A stretch of 14,088 nt of DNA from contig CAKTBC010000048.1 in assembly GCA_934533005.1 (NCBI GenBank), forward strand, positions 1 to 14,088, written 5' to 3'. Origin of the DNA: an uncultured Oscillospiraceae bacterium (GTDB taxonomy: Bacteria > Bacillota > Clostridia > Oscillospirales > Oscillospiraceae). Both the position numbers and the translations under genes were made by a program. Shown piece by piece: positions 7,134-12,997 of this stretch. The notes below the pieces were generated by a model. The model was given only the letters and a program-made list of their open reading frames with translations. It did no database searches and had not been told where the DNA came from. Position 1 is the stretch's first letter, and every line of letters starts with the position of its first letter.

Positions 7134-8021
7134 ATGTTTGTTGTCGGTATTGACGGCGGCGGGACGAAAACCCGCGTGGCGGTGTGCTCTTCGGACGGGA
7201 CACCGCTCAGGCGGGAAACGCTCGGCGCATTCAATCTTTCGGACATCGGCGAGGAGGGCTTCCGCCGCCGCGTGGAGGAAATTCTTGCGCTTTGCGGCGA
7301 CATGAGTGCGTGCGGTGCCATGTGCGTCGGCGGCGCGGGCGTTTCGGGCGCGGCGGCAGAGGAGATACTGCGCGCGGAGCTCTCTGCCCACGGCTTTGCC
7401 GGAAAGCTCCTCCTCTGCGGCGACCATGAGATCGCACTCGCGGGCGCTATGCAGGAGCCGGGGTGCGTCCTTATTGCGGGGACGGGATCCGTGTGTTACG
7501 GGAAAAACGCCGCCGGAGAAGCTTTTCGCTGCGGCGGCGGCGGACACATCATCGATGATCCCGGCAGCGGCTACGCCCTTGGCCGGGACGCGCTCGCCGC
7601 GGCGCTCCAGACCGAGGACGGGCGTCTTTCGGAAAATGCGCTCCACGGCGCGGTGATGAACGCCGTCGGCGGAAACGGCATCCAGGGTATTTTTGATTTT
7701 GTTTACTTCTCCCACCGCGGCAAGGGCGATATTGCCGCGCTCGCGCCGCTCGTGCTCCGGTGCGCGGAGCAGGGGGACGCCGTGAGCCTTGAAATTCTGC
7801 GCCGCGGCGCGGGCGAGCTCGTCCGGCTCGTCCGGGCGGCGATGGAGCATCTCCGGCTGGAAAAGGGCGCGCCGTGCGCTCTCGCGGGCGGGCTGCTCGC
7901 GGAGGACAACGTTTACCGCCGCGCGGTGTGCGATGCGCTCGCGCCGTTCTGCCGCCCGGCAGCCCCGGAGCACGATGCGCTCCACGGTGCGGTGCAGCTC
8001 GCGCTCGCTGCGGTAAAGTGA
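7134..8021 (+). CDS. murK: MurNAc/GlcNAc kinase, BadF/BadG/BcrA/BcrD ATPase family (MurK-like)
   Basis: The 295-residue protein is an ASKHA-fold sugar kinase of the BadF/NAGK type. GIDGGGTKT (5-13) is the phosphate-1 motif, CGDHEIALAGA (95-105) contains the likely catalytic Asp97, IAGTGSV (114-120) is phosphate-2 and DDPGSGYALGRDAL (141-154) follows as in NAGK. The MurK enzyme of Clostridium acetobutylicum, from this family, phosphorylates both MurNAc and GlcNAc at C6, which fits products of NamZ and NagZ and the MurQ substrate. I chose ATG 7134 because GAGGTGA (7122-7128) lies 5 nt upstream; an in-frame GTG at 7125 falls within that ribosome site. It is the last gene of the operon. Family is sure; whether it takes MurNAc, GlcNAc or both is inferred. 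Confidence 0.88.
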   Translation: MFVVGIDGGGTKTRVAVCSSDGTPLRRETLGAFNLSDIGEEGFRRRVEEILALCGDMSACGAMCVGGAGVSGAAAEEILRAELSAHGFAGKLLLCGDHEIALAGAMQEPGCVLIAGTGSVCYGKNAAGEAFRCGGGGHIIDDPGSGYALGRDALAAALQTEDGRLSENALHGAVMNAVGGNGIQGIFDFVYFSHRGKGDIAALAPLVLRCAEQGDAVSLEILRRGAGELVRLVRAAMEHLRLEKGAPCALAGGLLAEDNVYRRAVCDALAPFCRPAAPEHDALHGAVQLALAAVK

Positions 8022-8031
8022 ATAGAAGATA

Positions 8032-8076
8032 GGAAACCCCGGCTCTTCGGATCATATCCGAAGAGCCGGGGTTTCC
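8032..8076. terminator. 21-bp perfect hairpin between convergent genes
   Basis: Arms 8032-8052 and 8056-8076 are exact complements of 21 bp with a CAT loop. The stem begins GGAAACCCC on one strand and ends GGGGTTTCC, placing short U runs inside the stem base on both strands. It lies 10 nt after the kinase stop and 13 nt after the stop of the convergent nucleotidyltransferase, so it most likely terminates both transcripts. No long T-tract follows, which makes termination strength uncertain. Confidence 0.75.
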
Positions 8077-8089
8077 GTATAGGTTGCGT

Positions 8090-8992
8090 TCAGTACAGAT
8101 TTTCCGGGTACATGCCCTCGGCGGTGAGCTTGCGGAGCATGGCGGCGGTCGTGGCGCGATCCTCGTGATACGTCATGCCGAACCACGCCTCCCCGGTCGT
8201 ATGGGCATCAACATGCATCGTGCCCTCGCGGAGCATATCGCCCACCATCGTCGGCAGCAGGCACTCGCTCTTGAGCTCCTTGCCCGCTTCGGAGCGGAGG
8301 AACGTATGGAAGTAGGTCTCCATTTCATCCAGCGCCCACGGCGTGAAGCCCCAGAAGTTCATCGATACCGGGCTCTCGCCGTCGAGCACGGCACCCTCTT
8401 CGGAATCGGCAAACGAGCGGATGGAGCCGTCCGGCGCCTTGCCGATCTTGAATGTTTCGGTAACGGCGGTCATCTCGCCGCCGTCAATGTGGCACACACC
8501 GCGCGTCACGGTGCCGAAATCGCTTACGGTGTTGCGCAGCTTGTAGGCGACCATGCAGCCGCGCCCCGTCTCCGGGAGCTTTTCGAGCGCTTCGTACATC
8601 AGCGTGAAAGCGCCGGGACCGTAGTAATCGTCGGCGTTCACGACGGCAAATTTGCCGCGGATCACGTCCTTGCCGCTGAGCACCGCGGGCACGGTGCCGT
8701 AGGGCTTCGTGCGTCCCTCCGGAACGGTGAACCAGTCCGGCAGCGAGTCAAAGCTCTGGAAGGCGTAATCGACGTGTGCTTTCCCTTCGAGCCGCTCGCC
8801 GCACACGGCGCGGAAGTCCTCCAGCATCTGCGGCTGGAGAATGATGACGAACCGGTCAAACCCGGCGCGCTGCGCGTCGTGGATGGTGTACTCCATGAGG
8901 ATCTCTCCGCCGGGGCCGACCTTTTCGATCTGCTTCGCCCCGCCGTAGCGCGAGGCAAGCCCCGCTGCCATAATGACCAGAGTTGCGGACAT
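8090..8992 (-). CDS. sugar nucleotidyltransferase (NTP_transferase-like fold)
   Basis: The 300-residue protein begins with a GlmU/RfbA-like nucleotide-binding signature, VIMAAGLASRYGGAKQIEKV (6-25), and has NADDYYG (119-125) as the metal- and sugar-nucleotide-binding segment. These mark enzymes that join a sugar-1-phosphate to an NTP. The left-handed beta-helix repeats of GlmU are not seen, so this is a stand-alone nucleotidyltransferase; the sugar and base are unknown. AAAGGAG lies 7 nt before the ATG. The gene is third in a minus-strand operon after the membrane protein and greA (40-nt gap) and ends at the hairpin shared with the kinase gene. A link to cell-envelope sugar metabolism is suggested only by proximity to the salvage genes, which are on the opposite strand. 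Confidence 0.85.
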   Translation of the reverse strand: MSATLVIMAAGLASRYGGAKQIEKVGPGGEILMEYTIHDAQRAGFDRFVIILQPQMLEDFRAVCGERLEGKAHVDYAFQSFDSLPDWFTVPEGRTKPYGTVPAVLSGKDVIRGKFAVVNADDYYGPGAFTLMYEALEKLPETGRGCMVAYKLRNTVSDFGTVTRGVCHIDGGEMTAVTETFKIGKAPDGSIRSFADSEEGAVLDGESPVSMNFWGFTPWALDEMETYFHTFLRSEAGKELKSECLLPTMVGDMLREGTMHVDAHTTGEAWFGMTYHEDRATTAAMLRKLTAEGMYPENLY

Positions 8993-9032
8993 GAATGCTC
9001 TCCTTTCGTAATGAACGGATGGGTTGGAATTT

Positions 9033-9536
9033 TTAATATGTGCTTATGGCAAGACTGTCGTCGTCCTTGCCCTTTTCGATCGAACGGATCTCGGCGTAGT
9101 ATCCGTAATCGTCGTTCACGTGGACATATACGCGCTCGCCCACCCTGTGGCCGAGCACTGCCTCGCCGAGCGGAGACTCCTTGCTGATGAGCCCTTCGAG
9201 AGCGTTCTGCCGGAGCGTTGTCACGAACCGGACAGTCATCTCCTCATCGTCGTCCTCGAGATAAAGCACAACGCGGTCGAAGAGGCCGACCTCGTCGGCA
9301 TCGGATTTCGCGTCGATCACAACGGCGGAGGCGAGCATCTGCTTGAGATAGCGGATGCGGCTCATATTTTTTCGCTGCTCGGCCTTCGCGGCCTTGTACT
9401 CAAAATTTTCGCTCAGATCGCCGAACGAGCGGGCGACCTTCACATCCTCGAGAATCTTCGGCATGAGCACTTCCTCGCGCTCGCGAAGCTCCTCACGCAT
9501 TTTCTGCATATCAACGGCAGTCAGTTCGTCGTGCAT
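9033..9536 (-). CDS. greA: GreA/GreB-family transcription elongation factor
   Basis: GreA stimulates RNA cleavage by backtracked RNA polymerase through its coiled-coil tip. The 167-residue protein carries the tip signature GDLSENFEYKAAKAEQ (39-54) with the acidic residues D40 and E43 corresponding to D41 and E44 of E. coli GreA, inside a charged N-terminal coiled coil (about 8-75). The C-terminal FKBP-like domain contains ISKESPLGEAVLGHRVGERVYV. It is a little longer than the 158-residue E. coli protein. The ATG begins 3 nt after the stop of the upstream membrane-protein gene, and its ribosome site (AGAAGG-like) would lie within that gene, so translation is probably coupled. It could be a second Gre paralog rather than the housekeeping copy; the genome is needed to tell. 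Confidence 0.92.
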   Translation of the reverse strand: MHDELTAVDMQKMREELREREEVLMPKILEDVKVARSFGDLSENFEYKAAKAEQRKNMSRIRYLKQMLASAVVIDAKSDADEVGLFDRVVLYLEDDDEEMTVRFVTTLRQNALEGLISKESPLGEAVLGHRVGERVYVHVNDDYGYYAEIRSIEKGKDDDSLAISTY

Positions 9537-9539
9537 GGG

Positions 9540-10133
9540 TTATTTGGCCTTCTTTCCGTTAAAGCACCGCCGGATGCTCTCCTTCGTAGGGAAGAGGAAC
9601 GGCGTGGTGTCCTTGTAGGCGTTATACCCGCGCATGAGCACGGGGAAAACGTTGATATCCTCATACATTGCCAGCAGCAGGCCGCACACGCTGAAGATCG
9701 TGGCGTACCACGGGTCAAAGTTCGCCGCCGGGATGAGCAGCAGACAGAAAAAGAGCATGACCCAAACGCTCGGATGGCGGCAGAGCCCATACGCCCCGGT
9801 CGTGACAAGCTCCTTTTCCCACCAGCGCTTCTTGGCGTCCTTGCGCTTCCAGTTGGTGCGCCCGCCGGTGAAGAACGTGAGATATACCAGCAGCACGAAG
9901 AAGCCGAGTGCCAAAATTCCGGCGATGATGCGCACCGCCGCGGGCAGGGAGTTGGCCTCCGAAAGCCCCGGGAGAACGGTGCTGAAAAACGCGAGACCAA
10001 TGAGACCGGCACCGACGGTATAGAGCGACTGCATGCGGTCGTTGTTGTGGGAGGTGTTGTTGAGATCATAGAGGATGATGCTGACATAGCCCAGCACGCC
10101 GCAGACGAGAGGACTCAAACCGTCAAAGAGCAT
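9540..10133 (-). CDS. ICMT/PEMT-like integral membrane protein, putative methyltransferase
   Basis: The 197-residue protein has about five hydrophobic segments (near 6-23, 39-55, 67-88, 122-138 and 141-157). The C-terminal half shows LVTTGAYGLCRHPSVW (109-124) followed by YEDINVFPVLMRGYNAYKD (157-175) and PFLFP. This layout, G-x-Y-x-x-x-R-H-P then an acidic pair and G-Y-x-x-Y, is that of isoprenylcysteine carboxyl methyltransferase / phospholipid methyltransferase membrane enzymes, where the RHP and acidic residues bind S-adenosylmethionine. The similarity is partial, with ED in place of the usual EE/ExE and Ser after RHP, so the activity is a guess. AAAGGAGAA lies about 8 nt before the ATG. 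The gene heads the operon containing greA and the nucleotidyltransferase, with a promoter candidate just upstream. Confidence 0.75.
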   Translation of the reverse strand: MLFDGLSPLVCGVLGYVSIILYDLNNTSHNNDRMQSLYTVGAGLIGLAFFSTVLPGLSEANSLPAAVRIIAGILALGFFVLLVYLTFFTGGRTNWKRKDAKKRWWEKELVTTGAYGLCRHPSVWVMLFFCLLLIPAANFDPWYATIFSVCGLLLAMYEDINVFPVLMRGYNAYKDTTPFLFPTKESIRRCFNGKKAK

Positions 10134-10174
10134 AGAGGATTCTCCTTTTCTATCGAGGCGGATTTATCCCTTTT

Positions 10175-10204
10175 ACTATACCATATTCTGCCGGGGAAAA
10201 GCAA
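10175..10204 (-). promoter_or_regulatory. candidate promoter of the membrane protein-greA-nucleotidyltransferase operon
   Basis: On the minus strand TATAGT (10175-10180, 5 of 6 to TATAAT) lies 18 bp after TTGCTT (10199-10204, 3 of 6 to TTGACA). This falls in the 77-bp gap between the CYTH gene stop and the membrane-protein ATG, about 40 nt before that ATG. There is no visible terminator in the same gap, so readthrough from the CYTH gene is also possible. Confidence 0.5.
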
Positions 10205-10210
10205 TACGGA

Positions 10211-10726
10211 TCAGAGCGTCTCATCCGGCACGGCGCGGGCGAGAGCGCGGTTGGTGTAGCGGGAATCATCCGTCACTTCGCGGTATACGTGCAGCCAGCC
10301 CGGGAGCGTGAGAGGCTCATCTTCGCTTTGCAGCTCACACTCGCAGAAGGCACGGTCGTGCCAGAAGGGGAAGACGTCGATCTCGAGCGTGTGGCCTTCA
10401 AACGGAACGAGATAGCGCGTCTTTTCAATGGTGCGCAGCGCCCCGTCGCGCTCGGAGAGCAGCGATGCATATTCCGCGGCGGAGATCTCGTGCTCGCGCT
10501 CGATGCGCGTGACGGCGGTGATGCGCGTCTTTTCGGTATAGAAAAACCGCTCCTCCGCGCCGCAGCGGGTGCGGCGGATGCGGCGGCCGGCGCCGGAGAC
10601 ACCGGCACGGAGATATACCTGCTCGATATCGAGACGCTTCACGCTCTTTTCCCTGAGCAGCGCCGCGTCCGGCGCCGCAATGAGAAATTTCCGCTCGATC
10701 TCGAGCGGGAGGCTGGTTTCGCTCAT
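10211..10726 (-). CDS. CYTH-domain protein (triphosphate tunnel fold)
   Basis: The 171-residue protein starts with the E-x-E-x-K signature of CYTH proteins (E9-I10-E11-R12-K13, in LPLEIERKFLI). Alternating basic and acidic strands follow: RRIRRTR, YTEKTRI, RIEREHEIS, TIEKTRYLVPF, LEIDVFPFW and CECELQSEDEP. These charged strands line the tunnel that binds a triphosphate and metal ions in inorganic triphosphatases, thiamine triphosphatases and CyaB-like proteins; the substrate here is not known. The ATG at 10726 was chosen because AAAGGA precedes it by 9 nt and the EIERK motif normally lies close to the N-terminus; the frame extends upstream into the palindromic repeat but that part has no family features. 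No partner such as a CHAD domain is seen. Confidence 0.9.
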   Translation of the reverse strand: MSETSLPLEIERKFLIAAPDAALLREKSVKRLDIEQVYLRAGVSGAGRRIRRTRCGAEERFFYTEKTRITAVTRIEREHEISAAEYASLLSERDGALRTIEKTRYLVPFEGHTLEIDVFPFWHDRAFCECELQSEDEPLTLPGWLHVYREVTDDSRYTNRALARAVPDETL

Positions 10727-10751
10727 AAAAGGTTTTCCTTTCATTAAAATC

Positions 10752-10888
10752 AAAAGCCTCCCTCTGACGAGGGAGGTGGCAAAAGCGAAGCTTTTGACGG
10801 AGGGAGAGAAGTCTTTCTGCGCGGAAACCACGCTTTTTCTCTCCCTCAGTCAGCTTCGCTGACAGCTCCCTCGTCAGAGGGAGCCTTT
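10752..10888. repeat. MITE-like nested palindromic repeat
   Basis: A 137-bp element fills most of the gap between the SLH and CYTH genes. Its ends form inverted repeats matching at 19 of 20 positions (10756-10775 and 10866-10885). Each end is also a hairpin by itself: CCTCCCTC-TGAC-GAGGGAGG on the left, then AAAAGC-GAA-GCTTTT; on the right GTCAGC-TTC-GCTGAC, then CTCCCTC-GTCA-GAGGGAG. Internal GGAGGGAGAGAA and TTCTCTCCCTC segments also pair. It encodes nothing evident. The layout suggests a non-autonomous mobile or folded RNA element; I recall similar sequence from gut Clostridia but could not check. Starting 6 nt after the SLH stop, it could act as that gene's 3' end structure. Confidence 0.8.
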
Positions 10889-10894
10889 AGTATA

Positions 10895-12721
10895 TCACAG
10901 CTTCGTCTGCAAATTCATCAGCATCTCGGTGAGCGCGCCGCAGGTCGCGGTTTCGCGGGCGCCGATGGTGCCGTCGTCGTGCGCGGCGATCGTGCCGGAC
11001 TGCATCGCCCAGAGCATCGCCTGCTGCGCCCACGAGCTGACAGAACTGCCGTCGCTCCACGCGGCAAGATCACCCGCGGCGGTGGTGTCGGCGCCGCGCA
11101 GCGCGGCATAGCGGCAGAGGATCACGGCGGTCTGCTCGCGGGTGACCGGCTCGTCGGGACGGAACGTGCCGTCGCCATAGCCGACGATCAGCCCGCTCTG
11201 CGCCGCCCAGCGGATGGCCTGCGCCGCGTCCGCGTCGGCGGGAAGATCGGAGAAGTACACGTCGCTTTCGGCGGCGGGGCAGTCAAAAAGTGTCCAAAGC
11301 GTCTGCGCGAGCAGAGCACGCGTGGCGGGCGCGCCGCTCTCGGCAGTACGCAGCGGCATCGGCGTGGCGCTGCCGGGCACGGTCTGCGCGATAGCTGGCG
11401 TTTCCGGCGTGGGGAGTACCGCCTCCGGCGTTGCGGAAACGGCGGTCTCAACGACAGCGGGAGCCTCCGCGGCAGCAACCTCCGCGACCGGCGCGGTGGT
11501 CTCGGCGCAGGCATGGAACGGCGCGGCGGAAAGCGCGCTTCTCTCGCCGGTCAGATTCACCGGCACAAAGCTGCACACGGTGCTGCCCTCGCGCGAGGGA
11601 GTATAGGTAAACGTGATCGTGTAGGGGTTGTACTCATCGCCGGTCAGGTGCTCGCTGCTCCCGTACCAGACAAAATCGGAAACGGGAAATTCCTCGCCTG
11701 TCAGCTCGGAGCGGACAATGAGCCCCACATCCTCGCCGCGCATCCCCGCCGCAACGGAGAGCGCCTCGGCATACTGCACGCGGAATTCGTACGTCACGCC
11801 CTCGCGCAGCGCCTCGCCATCCGGCACGCGGTGCATCGTTCCAGCCTCAAAGCAGTCGCGCTTGTGCACGAGCGGGCCGGTCTGATACGTCGTATCGCCG
11901 CGGAGAAAATCGCTCACGGCGAGCAGAGAATGGGAGAGAGACCCGTTGGAGAGCGAGGAGAAATCAGCCGTCACGCCAAGGAGATTGGCGCTGCCCTGTC
12001 CGGCAAGCAGCGTGCCGCCGGGGAGCGTCACGACGCCGTTCCCGTCCGGCGTGGCGGAGAGATTTTCCCACGCGCCGATGGCGGCGGTGCCGTTTTCAGC
12101 GTGGGCGAGCGTCATGGTGAGGCCGTCGGCAGAGAGGACACGGGCGCTCTTGCCGTTGAAGCGGACGCGGTAATAGGGATTATCATCCTTCACGGCGTAC
12201 CATGTGCCCTGATCCTGCCAGACATAGTGGAGCACCGCCTCCACGCCGCCGGACGCGGCGGCATTGGTGTACCCGGCAAGATAGACCGAGATCGTCGTGG
12301 TCTGTCCCTGCGGCAGCGCTACGGCGTAGCTGCGGTAGGGAAGGATCTCCACATCGTAGGAGGCGAGACGGTTGGCGTCGGTATACGGCTCCGTGCCCAT
12401 CTGCGAGGAGATGTCCTTGCCGAAATAGTTGCAGTTGAGCCCTTCGCCGGTATAGTTGAGCCCCACGGTGAACGTGAACATCTCGGCCAGGTACTTCGCG
12501 GCGTTCATCACGCCCCCGCCGTCCGTCTCCGAGGCGTTCTCGCCGAAGGCGTCCCGATCCGCGGCGTAAAGCGCCAGAATGTCCCGGAACGTGAGCGTTT
12601 CCACGGTGAGACCGTCCGAGTCGGCGGCAAGCGCGTTCACGCTCAAGAGCGCAATAAGCAGCAGCGCGGCGGCTGCTGCGGAAAGAACACGATATACGGC
12701 AGATCGGCGTGCGGATTTCAT
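10895..12721 (-). CDS. secreted SLH-domain surface protein with unknown ectodomain
   Basis: The 608-residue protein has a clear signal peptide: basic start MKSARR, hydrophobic core SAAAAALLLIALLS, and predicted cleavage after A-L-A (residue 32). Residues about 33-400 form an extracellular part I do not recognise, rich in Gly, Thr and Tyr, resembling Ig-like surface-protein regions only in composition. An Ala/Pro/Thr/Val-rich linker follows (about 405-460). The C-terminus holds S-layer homology units: a partial first one (TRALLAQTLWTLFD, near 465-480), a full one (486-543, with FSDLP, GLIVGYGDGTFRPDEPVTR and ILCRYA) and a more diverged last one (544-608). SLH domains usually bind pyruvylated secondary wall polymer. 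AGGGAG lies 6 nt before the ATG. The gene is preceded by a 276-bp leader with operator-like repeats. Wall anchoring is well supported; the function is unknown. Confidence 0.9.
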   Translation of the reverse strand: MKSARRSAVYRVLSAAAAALLLIALLSVNALAADSDGLTVETLTFRDILALYAADRDAFGENASETDGGGVMNAAKYLAEMFTFTVGLNYTGEGLNCNYFGKDISSQMGTEPYTDANRLASYDVEILPYRSYAVALPQGQTTTISVYLAGYTNAAASGGVEAVLHYVWQDQGTWYAVKDDNPYYRVRFNGKSARVLSADGLTMTLAHAENGTAAIGAWENLSATPDGNGVVTLPGGTLLAGQGSANLLGVTADFSSLSNGSLSHSLLAVSDFLRGDTTYQTGPLVHKRDCFEAGTMHRVPDGEALREGVTYEFRVQYAEALSVAAGMRGEDVGLIVRSELTGEEFPVSDFVWYGSSEHLTGDEYNPYTITFTYTPSREGSTVCSFVPVNLTGERSALSAAPFHACAETTAPVAEVAAAEAPAVVETAVSATPEAVLPTPETPAIAQTVPGSATPMPLRTAESGAPATRALLAQTLWTLFDCPAAESDVYFSDLPADADAAQAIRWAAQSGLIVGYGDGTFRPDEPVTREQTAVILCRYAALRGADTTAAGDLAAWSDGSSVSSWAQQAMLWAMQSGTIAAHDDGTIGARETATCGALTEMLMNLQTKL

Positions 12722-12759
12722 GGCAGGCTCCCTCGATCATCGTCGGAATTGGTTGCGTA

Positions 12760-12791
12760 CTTTACATAACCTGACTGTAACTTAACATAAC
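12760..12791. promoter_or_regulatory. 11-bp direct repeats upstream of the SLH gene, possible operator
   Basis: CTTTACATAAC (12760-12770) and CTTAACATAAC (12781-12791) match at 10 of 11 positions and start exactly 21 bp apart, two helical turns. They lie 39-70 nt before the SLH gene ATG. Tandem sites with this spacing are typical of response-regulator binding, and the TTWACA cores resemble half-sites of the Gram-positive PhoP type; no regulator is assigned. Confidence 0.4.
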
Positions 12792-12854
12792 GCCGGGGAG
12801 AAATCGTTAAGAAGAAGAAACAAATTCCGTTGCCGATTTGACACTTTTCCAGCT

Positions 12855-12897
12855 TTTTCCGGGAAAATTCAAGATATTGGCGCGCCTTTTGCAAAAG
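12855..12897. promoter_or_regulatory. two short palindromes in the SLH gene leader
   Basis: TTTTCC-g-GGAAAA (12855-12867) and the perfect 12-bp palindrome CTTTTGCAAAAG (12886-12897) lie 31 bp apart start to start in an AT-rich, non-coding stretch. An 8-bp palindrome, GGCGCGCC, directly precedes the second. They may be binding sites for dimeric regulators of the SLH gene. Apart from these, the direct repeats and the hairpin at 12921, I see nothing else in the 12722-12997 gap and no convincing sigma-A promoter. Confidence 0.3.
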
Positions 12898-12920
12898 AAT
12901 ACCGCATATTGTGTTACAAA

Positions 12921-12961
12921 CCGGCGCAGAGATTAAAAAATAATGTCAATCTCTGCGCCGG
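12921..12961 (-). terminator. 14-bp hairpin downstream of trxB, candidate terminator
   Basis: Arms CCGGCGCAGAGATT (12921-12934) and AATCTCTGCGCCGG (12948-12961) pair perfectly around a 13-nt loop. It lies 36 nt after the trxB stop. On the minus strand the T6 run falls in the loop instead of after the stem, and only TTTGTAAC follows, so this is not a textbook Rho-independent terminator. Termination or 3'-end protection of trxB mRNA is the simplest reading. Confidence 0.5.
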
Positions 12962-12997
12962 CCATGCTATAAAATTATGTCACCCAATTTATGGGAT

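Noticed and set aside
5459..7321. 620-codon open frame on the minus strand
   Set aside because: Antisense to nagZ and the end of namZ, with no recognisable domain and low-complexity Arg/Ala-rich sequence.
9024..10259. 411-codon open frame on the plus strand
   Set aside because: Antisense to greA and the membrane-protein gene; no domain and no convincing ribosome site.
10727..10831. 35-residue N-terminal extension of the CYTH gene
   Set aside because: It runs through the palindromic repeat, shows no family features and ignores the AAAGGA site before ATG 10726.
10979..12769. 596-codon open frame on the plus strand
   Set aside because: Antisense to the SLH gene, which has a signal peptide, SLH repeats and a ribosome site; the plus-strand frame has none of these.
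12838..12843. TTGACA on the plus strand as a -35 box
   Set aside because: No TATAAT-like hexamer follows at 16-18 bp, and no plus-strand gene lies downstream.
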